NCBI GenBank assembly: GCA_965215845.1
Contig: CBDCEL010000004.1
Coordinates: 1,426,001-1,490,000, forward strand
DNA: 64,000 nt
Direction: 5' to 3'
Source of the DNA: Aurantibacter_A sp965215845
Lineage (GTDB): Bacteria; Bacteroidota; Bacteroidia; Flavobacteriales; Flavobacteriaceae
Shown: positions 1 to 8,158 of the stretch, piece by piece
How the letters are laid out: each line of letters opens with the position of its first letter
Position numbering within the stretch: the first letter of the stretch is position 1
The notes under the pieces: generated by a model
Told to the model about the DNA's origin: nothing
Database searches by the model: none
The model's input: the letters and a program-made list of their open reading frames with translations, nothing else
Position numbers and translations under genes: made by a program

Positions 1-474
1 CTAATTCTTTTGGGTGGCGCAATTCTGGCCTTCGCTATATTTACCTTTATCGTTCGAAAATCAAACCATAGATTCGCGTTGAAAATAAAATCCTTTGTCA
101 ACGGGCTTCTAGAAGGCATTCTGAGTATATTCAAAATGAAAAACAAATGGCCCTTCATCTTTCATACACTTTTTATCTGGGCGTGCTATGTGGGTATGCT
201 TTGGGTCATAAAATTCACCGTTCAAGAAACGATACCGTTGTCGCTTGGTGAACTCATGGTTGCCTTTGTCGCGGGGGCACTGGCCATGATGTTCACCAAT
301 GGCGGAATCGGCCTTTATCCCATCGCGGTGAGCAAAGCATTGGCCATTTTTGGCATAAGCAAGGTATCTGGCGATGCTTTTGGGTGGATTATGTGGATAT
401 CGCAGACGCTGATGATCGTGGTTTTTGGCGCAATATCTTTTCTTATTTTACCGTTATTGAACCGAAACCGCTAG
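1..474 (+). CDS. Flippase-like / lysylphosphatidylglycerol synthase-type membrane protein, C-terminal part
   Basis: The reading frame is open from the first base of the window, so the gene starts upstream and only its last ~157 residues are seen. The visible part is an integral membrane segment with about four hydrophobic helices and the small-residue-rich pattern GALAMMFTNGGIGLYP, which resembles the C-terminal half of the UPF0104 / MprF transmembrane domain family. Members sit in the inner membrane and are thought to flip or modify lipids. It ends 26 bases before the next gene on the same strand and probably shares its transcript. The family call is moderate because the N-terminal half is missing. 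Confidence 0.6.
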   Translation, partial: LILLGGAILAFAIFTFIVRKSNHRFALKIKSFVNGLLEGILSIFKMKNKWPFIFHTLFIWACYVGMLWVIKFTVQETIPLSLGELMVAFVAGALAMMFTNGGIGLYPIAVSKALAIFGISKVSGDAFGWIMWISQTLMIVVFGAISFLILPLLNRNR

Positions 475-500
475 CCAAATCGCTAGACAAAAACCATCAC

Positions 501-1643
501 ATGCGAAGTTTTACAATTCTGTTCGCTCTTTTTCTGTGCCTAACGGCAAACGCCCAGGTTAAAGTAGAAATCTTCGAGTCTTTCAAATTACAGGAAAGGC
601 GAGACGTGAAATACTATTTTCCCGAAGATTATGACGAGGAAAAAAAATATCCTTTGATCGTTGTGTTGGACGGGGAGTATCTCTTTGATCAGGTCGTAGC
701 CAACTCAAAGTTTTATAGCAAATTCCACGGAATGCCAGAGAGCATTGTTGTCGGCATCGAGCAGAGCGAGAACGAAATTCGACTGGATGATTGTGCTTTT
801 GAGCCTGATAGCGGACTGCCTACTGAAAAAGGAAAGCAATTTTTCGAATTCTTGGGCATGGAAATCATTCCCTATCTCGATTTGAACTACAGTACGGCAC
901 CCTTTAAGATGATCGTGGGCTATGACATCACGGCAAACTTCATGAATTATTGGCTCTTCAAGGAAAACTCGTTGTTCAATGCCTACGTTAATATAAGCCC
1001 GGATCTGGCACCGGAAATGGAGAACCGTGTTCCTGCAAGATTAGGGGCCTTTGACAAGCAGATTTTTTATAACCTAATTGTAGAGAGCGAAAGGAGTAAA
1101 AATACGGATCGAATCAAACAAATGAACCAAGCCATTAAGGCCATCGATAAAGAATCGTTGCATTATTATTTTGACGAATACTCCGGAGCAGACCATATTT
1201 CAATTGCGACCTACGGAATCGGTAAGGCCTTTGATAACATCTTCGGAATGTTCAAGCCAATCAGCCCTAAAGAGTACAAAACCAAAATGTTGACCTCTGA
1301 GGAACCGGTTTTCGATTATTTGACAAACAAATATAAGACCATTGAGGACTTATTCGGCTTTAAAAGGGAAGTCAATCTTAATGACCTCATGGCCGTCTAC
1401 GCCGGTATTCGTAAAAAGGAAGACTTCGATTCATTGAAACCGCTATCGGACCTCTGCAAAAGGGAATTCCCCGCCAGTATGCTCGGCTTCTACTTCGAGG
1501 GCGAATACTACGAGCAAATGGGCGAGCCCAAAAAAGCACTTCGCACCTTTGAAAAAGCTTTTGGTATGGAAGAGATCGACTTCTTGACCAAAGAGATGGC
1601 CTTGGAAAAAATCGATGCGCTCAAGGCTGATTTTGGGTATTAG
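501..1643 (+). CDS. Secreted esterase-fold (alpha/beta hydrolase) protein with altered nucleophile
   Basis: A 380-residue protein. The start at 501 is chosen over an upstream in-frame ATG at 384 because it begins a clean signal peptide (MRSFTILFALFLCLTANAQ) and 384 lies inside the preceding gene. The body matches the putative esterase family (enterochelin-esterase / IroE-like): the YPLIVVLDGEYLF strand near residues 50-62, the PESIVVGI segment near 79-85 and an acid/His region near DH at about residue 230. Where the family has G-H-S-x-G-G the protein has G140-Y-D142-I-T, so the serine nucleophile is replaced by aspartate and hydrolase activity is doubtful. The last ~60 residues form a TPR-like helical hairpin (MGEPKKALRTFEKAF). 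It lies upstream of radA, separated by 86 bases. Confidence 0.75.
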   Translation: MRSFTILFALFLCLTANAQVKVEIFESFKLQERRDVKYYFPEDYDEEKKYPLIVVLDGEYLFDQVVANSKFYSKFHGMPESIVVGIEQSENEIRLDDCAFEPDSGLPTEKGKQFFEFLGMEIIPYLDLNYSTAPFKMIVGYDITANFMNYWLFKENSLFNAYVNISPDLAPEMENRVPARLGAFDKQIFYNLIVESERSKNTDRIKQMNQAIKAIDKESLHYYFDEYSGADHISIATYGIGKAFDNIFGMFKPISPKEYKTKMLTSEEPVFDYLTNKYKTIEDLFGFKREVNLNDLMAVYAGIRKKEDFDSLKPLSDLCKREFPASMLGFYFEGEYYEQMGEPKKALRTFEKAFGMEEIDFLTKEMALEKIDALKADFGY

Positions 1644-1729
1644 AGCTCTTTTTTGAATTACTTAAAACGAAAAATCAAATCGTTTTCTAACTTCTTGCTA
1701 CCTTTAGCCAAAACCCGATTATTAGGTTT

Positions 1730-3091
1730 ATGGCCAAAACCAAAACTGCTTTTTTCTGCCAAAATTGCGGTACCCAATATGCCAAATGGGTAGGGCAGTG
1801 TACTGCCTGTAAAGAATGGAACACGGTCGTTGAGGAGGTCGTTCAAAAGGCCGAAAAATCAAGCTGGAAAACCAATGGGTCTCTTACAAAAAAGGCGGCC
1901 AAACCACTTCGCATCAATGAAATCACTACAGATAGGGAATTACGGCTAGACACTTTTGACCTTGAGTTCAATCGGGTTCTCGGTGGTGGGCTTGTTCCTG
2001 GCGCCTTGGTGTTATTGGGCGGGGAGCCTGGGGTGGGCAAGAGCACGTTGATTTTACAAATCGCCTTAAAGCTTCCCTATAGAACGCTGTACGTCTCAGG
2101 AGAGGAAAGTCAAAAACAAATTAAGATGCGGGCCGATCGCATCCATCCGAACAGTGAGAATTGTTTTATTCTAACAGAAACCAAGACCCAAAACATTTTT
2201 CGGCAAGTGGAGGCCACCGAACCTGATATCGTGGTCATCGATTCGATACAAACATTGCACTCTGATTATATCGACTCGGCAGCCGGAAGTATTTCCCAAA
2301 TTCGGGAATGCACTGCAGAGCTTATCAAGTTTGCCAAAGAAACCGGTACTCCGGTAATCTTAATAGGGCATATTACCAAGGATGGTTCTATTGCAGGGCC
2401 CAAAATTTTAGAACATATGGTGGATACGGTACTGCAATTCGAGGGAGATCGAAATTATGTGTACCGCATCCTCAGAGCGCGGAAAAACCGGTTTGGCTCC
2501 ACCTCCGAATTGGGCATTTATGAAATGCAGGGTGGAGGCTTGCGAGAGGTGAACAATCCTTCGGAAATACTGATTTCAAAAAGCGACGAAGGACTAAGCG
2601 GAACCGCAATTGCATCGACCGTCGAAGGTATGAGACCATTGATGATAGAAATTCAAGCCTTGGTAAGCACTGCCGTCTATGGCACGCCACAACGTTCTAC
2701 CACGGGTTACAATGCAAAGCGTCTGAATATGCTATTGGCCGTGCTGGAAAAAAGGGCGGGTTTCAAACTTGGGGCCAAAGACGTTTTTCTAAATATTACG
2801 GGTGGTATTTCAGTCGACGATCCCGCCATCGATTTGGCTGTAATCGCCGCCATACTTTCGAGCAATGAGGATATCCCGATTGAAAAGGGGGTATGCTTTG
2901 CGGCGGAGGTGGGTTTAGCAGGTGAAATCAGGCCCGTGCAGCGCATAGATCAACGTATATTGGAAGCAGAAAAACTGGGTTTTAGCACCATTTACATTTC
3001 CAAGAACAATAAAATCGGATTGAAATCGACCGACATTGAGGTGATTCTAGCCACTAAGATCGAAGATGTCATTAGTGGATTATTCGGATAG
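1730..3091 (+). CDS. radA: DNA repair protein RadA
   Basis: A 453-residue cytoplasmic ATPase that drives branch migration of recombination intermediates. The N-terminus carries the four-cysteine zinc finger (C10, C13, C24, C27). The RecA-like core has the Walker A sequence GGEPGVGKST at 97-106, the Walker B strand ending VVIDS near 168-172 and the RadA-specific KNRFG motif at 252-256. The C-terminal third is the Lon-protease-like domain without protease function (SVDDPAIDLAV region). Length and domain order are as expected for the family. Nothing suggests disruption. Confidence 0.97.
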   Translation: MAKTKTAFFCQNCGTQYAKWVGQCTACKEWNTVVEEVVQKAEKSSWKTNGSLTKKAAKPLRINEITTDRELRLDTFDLEFNRVLGGGLVPGALVLLGGEPGVGKSTLILQIALKLPYRTLYVSGEESQKQIKMRADRIHPNSENCFILTETKTQNIFRQVEATEPDIVVIDSIQTLHSDYIDSAAGSISQIRECTAELIKFAKETGTPVILIGHITKDGSIAGPKILEHMVDTVLQFEGDRNYVYRILRARKNRFGSTSELGIYEMQGGGLREVNNPSEILISKSDEGLSGTAIASTVEGMRPLMIEIQALVSTAVYGTPQRSTTGYNAKRLNMLLAVLEKRAGFKLGAKDVFLNITGGISVDDPAIDLAVIAAILSSNEDIPIEKGVCFAAEVGLAGEIRPVQRIDQRILEAEKLGFSTIYISKNNKIGLKSTDIEVILATKIEDVISGLFG

Positions 3092-3118
3092 CTTTTATCG
3101 CCACAAGGGTTTGCCCCA

Positions 3119-3226
3119 TTAACGCTTATCGCGCATAATTCTCGCAATGACCATAATGATTATGACCACGACAACTATCAAGGCCAATTGCCAAAAACCG
3201 ATTTTCAAAAAGGGAATATAAATCAT
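3119..3226 (-). CDS. Small single-span membrane protein (35 residues)
   Basis: An open frame of 35 codons whose ATG directly follows the TAG stop of the aldo/keto reductase (no spacer), which suggests translational coupling. The peptide has a short N-terminal segment (MIYIPFLKIGFWQ), one strongly hydrophobic helix (LALIVVVVIIMVIARI) and a charged end (MRDKR), so it is predicted to be inserted in the inner membrane with a positive C-terminus in the cytoplasm. No family is recognised. It ends 27 bases from the convergent radA stop. The coding call rests on the start placement and the clean membrane-peptide layout. Confidence 0.5.
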   Translation of the reverse strand: MIYIPFLKIGFWQLALIVVVVIIIMVIARIMRDKR

Positions 3227-4267
3227 CTATGGGGCCGGATTGGGAATTTCATTGTGAATCGCCTCAATACCCTCCAAGACGTCATCGCTCAATTTCACAT
3301 CAATGCTGGCTATGTTTTCCTTTAACTGGTCCATAGTAGTCGCCCCGATAATGTTGCTTGTGACAAAGGGCCTGCTACTTACGAAAGACAATGCCATCTG
3401 GGCCATTGACAGTTCGTGTTCCTGAGCTAGTTGATGGTATTTTTCAATGGCTTTCTGGGTGGTTTCACCACTATATCGTGAATAATGTGGAAATAAAGTC
3501 AAGCGCGCGGCAGCAGGTTGCATTCCTCCAACATATTTACCGGCCAATGTTCCAAAAGCCAACGGCGAATAGGCCAAAAGCCCGACTTTTTCACGAATGG
3601 CAATTTCCGAAAGACCCACTTCAAAAAGACGATTCAATAGGCTGTACGGATTCTGAATAGTAATGGTTCTGGGTAACGAAGCGTGAACCTTGCTTTCTTC
3701 CAAAAAACGCATTGTTCCCCAGGGAGTCTCATTAGATATGCCCACATGCCGAATCTTGCCTTCACGCACCAAATCTCGAAAGGTCTCCAAAATTTGGTGA
3801 ATATTGTCTTTCCAGTGATCTGAAACATCATGTCTGTATCCTCGCTTGCCAAAGTAATTTGTATTGCGATCGGGCCAATGCAACTGATAAAGATCGATAT
3901 AATCTGTTTGGAGACGGTCTAAACTGGCCTCAACGGCATTCGTAATGGATTCTCGTGTAAAACCGGTAGTTCGAATATACTTCGTAAACTCTGCCTTGCC
4001 AGCTATCTTAGTGGCCACGACAATTTTGTCGCGATTCCCATTTTTTTTGAACCAAGACCCGATTATTCTTTCGGTATCGGCATATTCCTCTTCTCGAGGT
4101 GGTATCGGATACATTTCCGCCGTATCGAAAAAATTGACACCACAATCTACAGCGTAGTCCATCTGTTCATGGCCTTCCGCCTCGCTATTCTGTCGACCCC
4201 AGGTCATGGTGCCCAAACAGATTTTACTGACCTCGATATCGGTGTGTGGTAGAGTGGTATAGATCAT
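3227..4267 (-). CDS. NADP(H)-dependent aldo/keto reductase, Tas-like
   Basis: A 346-residue cytoplasmic TIM-barrel oxidoreductase with the same length and opening as E. coli Tas (GLGTMT-like CLGTMTWGRQNSEAE, then AEMYPIPPR). The catalytic tetrad is visible: D48 and Y53 in FFDTAEMY, K87 in VVATKIAG and H130 in YQLHWPD. The C-terminal nucleotide-binding region ends with IIGATTMDQLKENI. The physiological substrate of Tas-type enzymes is not settled. A 35-residue membrane peptide follows directly at its stop codon. The gene is divergent from the lipoprotein gene at 4516. Confidence 0.9.
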   Translation of the reverse strand: MIYTTLPHTDIEVSKICLGTMTWGRQNSEAEGHEQMDYAVDCGVNFFDTAEMYPIPPREEEYADTERIIGSWFKKNGNRDKIVVATKIAGKAEFTKYIRTTGFTRESITNAVEASLDRLQTDYIDLYQLHWPDRNTNYFGKRGYRHDVSDHWKDNIHQILETFRDLVREGKIRHVGISNETPWGTMRFLEESKVHASLPRTITIQNPYSLLNRLFEVGLSEIAIREKVGLLAYSPLAFGTLAGKYVGGMQPAAARLTLFPHYSRYSGETTQKAIEKYHQLAQEHELSMAQMALSFVSSRPFVTSNIIGATTMDQLKENIASIDVKLSDDVLEGIEAIHNEIPNPAP

Positions 4268-4464
4268 ATGTTCGCTGGGGTAACAGTTTTAGAAGTTTCA
4301 AATTTAAGGAAATCCATGGTTTCATTGATTCCAATTACCCCATTAAATCCCGTATTTCTTCCTGTCAAATAAAAGCTGTCCAATATCACCGATCACAAAA
4401 AGATTTCAAAACCTTGATATATGAATTTCTATGGCATGATAATTATTACGCCTGAGCACGTTAA

Positions 4465-4490
4465 CCTTTTATTTCAAGAACCATAAAAGG
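4465..4490. promoter_or_regulatory. Inverted repeat in the leader of the PLAT-like lipoprotein gene
   Basis: CCTTTTAT (4465-4472) and ATAAAAGG (4483-4490) are perfectly complementary with a 10-base spacer, and the flanks (TTAA / TTAA) extend the symmetry with one bulge. It ends 25 bases before the start codon at 4516. It could be an operator or a 5' UTR stem. The rest of the 4268-4515 gap shows no other clear signal. Confidence 0.3.
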
Positions 4491-4515
4491 TAAATTAATC
4501 CTAAAAGCTTTTATC

Positions 4516-5232
4516 ATGAAAGGTGTAATAAAAATTTTGACGAGTGGGCTGATGGCTTTGGCCCTAGTAATGGTTTCTTGCCAAAAAGAGGAATATGAGC
4601 CAACATTGAACTATGAGAATCCTCAAGAAGAGGGCTTTGTCAGTAAAACGGACAATAGTGATTCTGAAATAGAAATTTCTTCCGAGGTCTTAACACCTTT
4701 GCTACATAAGCAATATGACGCCTCATTGAGCAGGGATGAAGCTTCAGCCCTATTTGATGCCGAAATCTCTAAATTGAATAAGGAAAACGCATTAGCCAAT
4801 AAAGCCAGTTATTTCTATTTTCAAATTGAGACAAGAACCAGCAACTACGCTCATAGCCAGACCGATGCCAATGTATGGGCCCGGGCCAATTTTATGACCG
4901 ATAAGGGACCTAAAAACTTACCCTGGTTTCCATTGAACAATGCAGGCGATGATCGCCAAAACGGTGCATGGGACTTCTACTATTTTGGCACCCACGTCTC
5001 AGCGATCAGCTGGTTAGAGGCCAAAAGCGCTACTGTAGCGTTACAAGGTACCGATGGTTGGCATGTGAAGTATTTTGACTTGCGGGTATATTCTTGGAAA
5101 CAATTTGCAAGTGCTACGGGAAACACAAGGGCCATTTCAAATCCTGAAATTTGGTTGGACAATGCTACCTCGACGGGATGGGATTATTATTCTACGGGAA
5201 ATGTTGGTACGGGCAGAACAACCTTCAATTGA
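4516..5232 (+). CDS. PLAT/LH2-like domain lipoprotein
   Basis: A 238-residue secreted lipoprotein: N-terminal signal with lipobox LVMVSC and lipidated C22, an acidic linker of about 75 residues, then a beta-rich domain from about residue 97. The domain has the pattern of PLAT/LH2 folds: a strand YFYFQIETR, the TDANVWARANF segment typical of the TDANV core, an aromatic DFYYFG turn and a GTDGWHVKYFDLRVYS strand pair. PLAT domains bind membranes or protein partners; no catalytic domain is present here. The family call is by pattern only. A strong terminator follows 20 bases after the stop, so this is a one-gene transcript. Confidence 0.6.
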   Translation: MKGVIKILTSGLMALALVMVSCQKEEYEPTLNYENPQEEGFVSKTDNSDSEIEISSEVLTPLLHKQYDASLSRDEASALFDAEISKLNKENALANKASYFYFQIETRTSNYAHSQTDANVWARANFMTDKGPKNLPWFPLNNAGDDRQNGAWDFYYFGTHVSAISWLEAKSATVALQGTDGWHVKYFDLRVYSWKQFASATGNTRAISNPEIWLDNATSTGWDYYSTGNVGTGRTTFN

Positions 5233-5250
5233 TCGGTCCAAAACTCAAAA

Positions 5251-5283
5251 AATTGCCGCAGCCATAATCGGTTGCGGTTTTTC
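5251..5283 (+). terminator. Rho-independent terminator of the PLAT-like gene
   Basis: Stem CCGCAGCC (5256-5263) pairs with GGTTGCGG (5270-5277) with one G-T pair, a six-base loop and five T residues after it. It lies just past the stop at 5232 and before the convergent exonuclease gene. Confidence 0.75.
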
Positions 5284-5304
5284 TTTATCCATAAAATACA
5301 AAAC

Positions 5305-6069
5305 TCAAGAATCGATTTCGACCAAAATTGGGCAATGGTCGCTGTGTTTGGCCTCGGATAATATCACTGATCGCTTTAGTCGGTCTTTTAGGGATTCAGC
5401 GACCATACCATAATCCAATCGCCAGCCTTTATTATTGTTTCGCGCATTGGCCCTATAACTCCACCAAGTATAATTATGGGGCTCTTTATTGAAATGACGG
5501 AAACTGTCTATAAATCCGCTTTCGATAAAATTGCCGATCCACTCTCTCTCCACGGGTAAGAATCCGGAAACATTTTTATTGCGAACAGGGTCGTGAATAT
5601 CGATGGCCTCATGGCAAATATTATAGTCGCCCAGAACAATCAAATTTGGATGGGTTTTCCTCAATTTATCTGCGTACTTCTGAAAATCGGCCATATAAGT
5701 CAACTTGTGTTCGAGGCGTGCCAGATTGGTTCCCGATGGCAGGTACATACTCATAACCGAGACATCGCCGTAATCTGCCCGTAGGTTTCTTCCCTCGAAA
5801 TCCATATAATCGATTCCCGTGCCCACCTCGACATGATCGGGTTCCCTTTTCGACAGAATGGCTACCCCACTATATCCTTTTTTCTGGGCACTGAACCAGT
5901 GGTTATGTGAATAGCCGGCCCTTTCAAAAATTGACAAATCAAGTTGCTCTGCCATGGCTTTGATCTCTTGTAAACAAACCACATCGGGGTCAACGGTCTG
6001 CAACCATTCGATAAAACCTTTGTTTAGAGCGGCACGGATGCCATTAACATTATAGGATACGATTTTCAT
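5305..6069 (-). CDS. xth: Exodeoxyribonuclease III family nuclease
   Basis: A 254-residue cytoplasmic endonuclease/exonuclease/phosphatase-fold enzyme of the Xth group, which cuts at abasic sites in base-excision repair. Active-site residues expected for the family are in place: N7 in SYNVNG, E35 in CLQEIK, D148 and N150 in GDYNICH, D219 in RLDY, and the D244-H245 pair in SDHCPI. The length matches bacterial ExoIII. There is no signal peptide, which separates it from the secreted EEP nuclease at 32.7 kb. It is the downstream gene after the GH3 glycosidase (65-base gap) but is probably transcribed independently. Confidence 0.93.
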   Translation of the reverse strand: MKIVSYNVNGIRAALNKGFIEWLQTVDPDVVCLQEIKAMAEQLDLSIFERAGYSHNHWFSAQKKGYSGVAILSKREPDHVEVGTGIDYMDFEGRNLRADYGDVSVMSMYLPSGTNLARLEHKLTYMADFQKYADKLRKTHPNLIVLGDYNICHEAIDIHDPVRNKNVSGFLPVEREWIGNFIESGFIDSFRHFNKEPHNYTWWSYRANARNNNKGWRLDYGMVAESLKDRLKRSVILSEAKHSDHCPILVEIDS

Positions 6070-6134
6070 TGAGAAACAATTTCGCCCGAAAATAGCGATT
6101 GTCTGCTTCTGATGAAAATCAATATAGATATATA

Positions 6135-8078
6135 TTAAAATGATAATCCATGCCCAAAGGGATAAAGCGGATTCTTAGAATCGTAGGGAACATCCTCTTT
6201 TTGGTTTTCAACCGCTTCCACCGAGGATGGGATCTCAATCGGAAGTTTGCCCGATGGCTTGAATTTCCCAAAAACCAATTCGAGAATAATTTCATCCTGG
6301 CAATCAAAATCGGCGATTACGGCCTTGCTTGCCGCATTGATATCGGGCGCCACCGGCGGGCGGTCCATCCCAAGGACGGTCACGGTCGGCTTCGATGAGA
6401 TGAGTTCTAAAATCCCTGCTTTTTCATCCTCCGGAAAATCAAGCCTTCCCTGAGGAATAAATCGCTCCAATAAATCGTCTCCTTTCGGGGGGGAAGATGG
6501 TGTTTGCAGTTTTTTGATGATTACATCGGCATCCGATACATCGGAAACTATCTGCGGGTATAATTTCTCCAAACTTTCGGCCATGCCCTCGATATAGATT
6601 TTTTTATCGGAAGAAAGTGGCAGGAAATTATTTTCGTTTTTCAAAAGTACTAAGGCCTTTCGTTGGGCCTCCTTGCCCTTTGCCACAAAATCAGGGTTGC
6701 CCACAATTTGCAATTTTTCAGTATCGACATACGGGTCATCAAAAAGCCCCAATCGGAATTTGTCCCTAAAAATACGTCGCAACGATTCATCCAATCGTTT
6801 CTCGGAGATAGAACCTTCTTCTAACAATTGCAAAACCAAATCAGGTCGTGATTCGCCGCCGAGCATATCACAGCCAGCGTCCAATATTTTTTTAACCCGA
6901 TCTTTTTCCGATAAATGCTCTACTCCCCAAGCAGATGCCGATTTGACCGGCATATCGGTTACAAGTCCCCAATCGGTACAGATAACACCTTCGTAATTCA
7001 AAGAGTCGCGCAGGAGTCCGGTAATGATTTCCTTGTTGAAGGCGAAACCCACTTCCTCGCTAGTCTGTCCGTTTGGAATGCCATAATAGGGCATGATCTG
7101 CGCGGTCTTGGCCTTTAGGGCACCCTCGGTAAATGGAATGACGTGATAATCAAAATTATTCCCCGGATAGGCCTGTCCCTTGCCTGATGCGAAATGCGCA
7201 TCCCAACCATCTTCTTGTGGGCCGCCGCCCGAAAAATGTTTGGTCATACAGGCTACGCTTGTTTTCGACAGGTTATCGCCTTGAAATCCGAGTATGTAGG
7301 CTTCGGTCAGTTTTGCGGCCAATGAAGCGTCTTCACTAAAGCAACCATTAACTCTTGCCCAGCGTGGTTCGGTGGCCAAATCGGCCATTGGATGAAGGGC
7401 CAAGCGTAGGCCAAGCGCCACATATTCCTGACGGGCAATATCGCCGAATTCGCGTACCAAGGCCGAATCCCGAGTTGCCCCCATACCCAATTGCGATGGC
7501 CATCGCGAATAAAAGCTCGACGCCACTCCGGTACCGGCATCAAAACCCGCCCCGTGCCGTGGATCAGTGGCAATCGTTACGGGAATGCCCAAACGGGTAC
7601 GCTCGGCCAGTTTTTGAAGATTGTTGTTCCATTGGGCCGTTTCAAGGGCCGAAGGTGTCATCATAACATTGAAATGGTTCATCTTCTTTTTCAGTACCTG
7701 TTCAGGCGTGGTCTCTAATAACAATGAAAACGGATTGGTAATCGACGGCACTTTGTTCAATTCGCCATCATCGGCCATGACCGTCATGTGAATAAACAAT
7801 GCTCCGGCCTTTTCCTCGGGGTTCATTTGTGCCAAAAGATCGTCGATACGTGCTTCGATGTCTGCACTCTTATCTTCATAGGCATCCAATTTGCCGTTTT
7901 TGTTCAGGTCACGAAATTGTTGTCCATTGCTGGTCAAGGTCGGTGCTTCTTCGCCTGCCAACTCCATATTCGATGATGCCTGTACCTTCCATTTGATCCA
8001 AAATACAAGGTATGTCAATAATATTAGTACAATGAGCCCTCCAAGTATTTTTCCGGTTATTCTTAAAAATTTTTTCAT
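6135..8078 (-). CDS. Membrane-anchored glycoside hydrolase family 3 enzyme
   Basis: A 647-residue protein. The ATG at 8078 is preferred to an in-frame upstream start because it begins the basic-hydrophobic anchor (TM about residues 13-29). After it comes an EF-hand-like loop (57-69, DLNKNGKLDAYED), then the GH3 barrel with the substrate-binding KHFSGGG near 280 and the catalytic nucleophile D369 in CTDWG. The C-terminal GH3 domain (KALVLLKNE onward, ending YPFGHGLSF) is short, so the family's acid/base residue cannot be named with confidence. GH3 enzymes remove beta-linked glucose, xylose or N-acetylglucosamine from non-reducing ends; the substrate is not readable here. The gene is divergent from a NUDIX-HTH regulator across a twin operator, which suggests sugar-controlled expression. 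Confidence 0.88.
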   Translation of the reverse strand: MKKFLRITGKILGGLIVLILLTYLVFWIKWKVQASSNMELAGEEAPTLTSNGQQFRDLNKNGKLDAYEDKSADIEARIDDLLAQMNPEEKAGALFIHMTVMADDGELNKVPSITNPFSLLLETTPEQVLKKKMNHFNVMMTPSALETAQWNNNLQKLAERTRLGIPVTIATDPRHGAGFDAGTGVASSFYSRWPSQLGMGATRDSALVREFGDIARQEYVALGLRLALHPMADLATEPRWARVNGCFSEDASLAAKLTEAYILGFQGDNLSKTSVACMTKHFSGGGPQEDGWDAHFASGKGQAYPGNNFDYHVIPFTEGALKAKTAQIMPYYGIPNGQTSEEVGFAFNKEIITGLLRDSLNYEGVICTDWGLVTDMPVKSASAWGVEHLSEKDRVKKILDAGCDMLGGESRPDLVLQLLEEGSISEKRLDESLRRIFRDKFRLGLFDDPYVDTEKLQIVGNPDFVAKGKEAQRKALVLLKNENNFLPLSSDKKIYIEGMAESLEKLYPQIVSDVSDADVIIKKLQTPSSPPKGDDLLERFIPQGRLDFPEDEKAGILELISSKPTVTVLGMDRPPVAPDINAASKAVIADFDCQDEIILELVFGKFKPSGKLPIEIPSSVEAVENQKEDVPYDSKNPLYPFGHGLSF

Positions 8079-8088
8079 CGTTATTTTG

Positions 8089-8135
8089 TTATTTTGACAC
8101 AATAGTAAGAAAAAAATTCTATTGTGTCAAAATAA
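8089..8135. promoter_or_regulatory. Twin operator between GH3 and NUDIX-HTH regulator
   Basis: Two 17-base arms (8089-8105 and 8119-8135) are perfect reverse complements of each other, separated by 13 A/T-rich bases. Each arm is itself an imperfect palindrome fitting TATTNTGNCANAATA, with centres at 8097 and 8127, exactly 30 bases or about three helical turns apart. The right site lies over the -33 region of the regulator gene and the left site is 11 bases upstream of the GH3 start codon. The placement suits a dimeric regulator that controls both genes and itself. Confidence 0.75.
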
Positions 8136-8147
8136 TACAATAAATAT

Positions 8148-8155
8148 TATATTTG
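8148..8155 (+). promoter_or_regulatory. Bacteroidota -7 promoter box for the NUDIX-HTH gene
   Basis: TATATTTG fits the TAnnTTTG consensus exactly and ends three bases before the ATG at 8159. A TTGTG element at 8122-8126 is a possible -33 box with a 21-base spacer and lies inside the right-hand operator. The predicted transcript would start at or next to the start codon, so the mRNA may be leaderless. Confidence 0.6.
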
Positions 8156-8158
8156 CTT

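Noticed and set aside
384..500. An upstream start for the esterase-fold protein
   Set aside because: It overlaps the preceding gene and places the signal peptide inside the protein.
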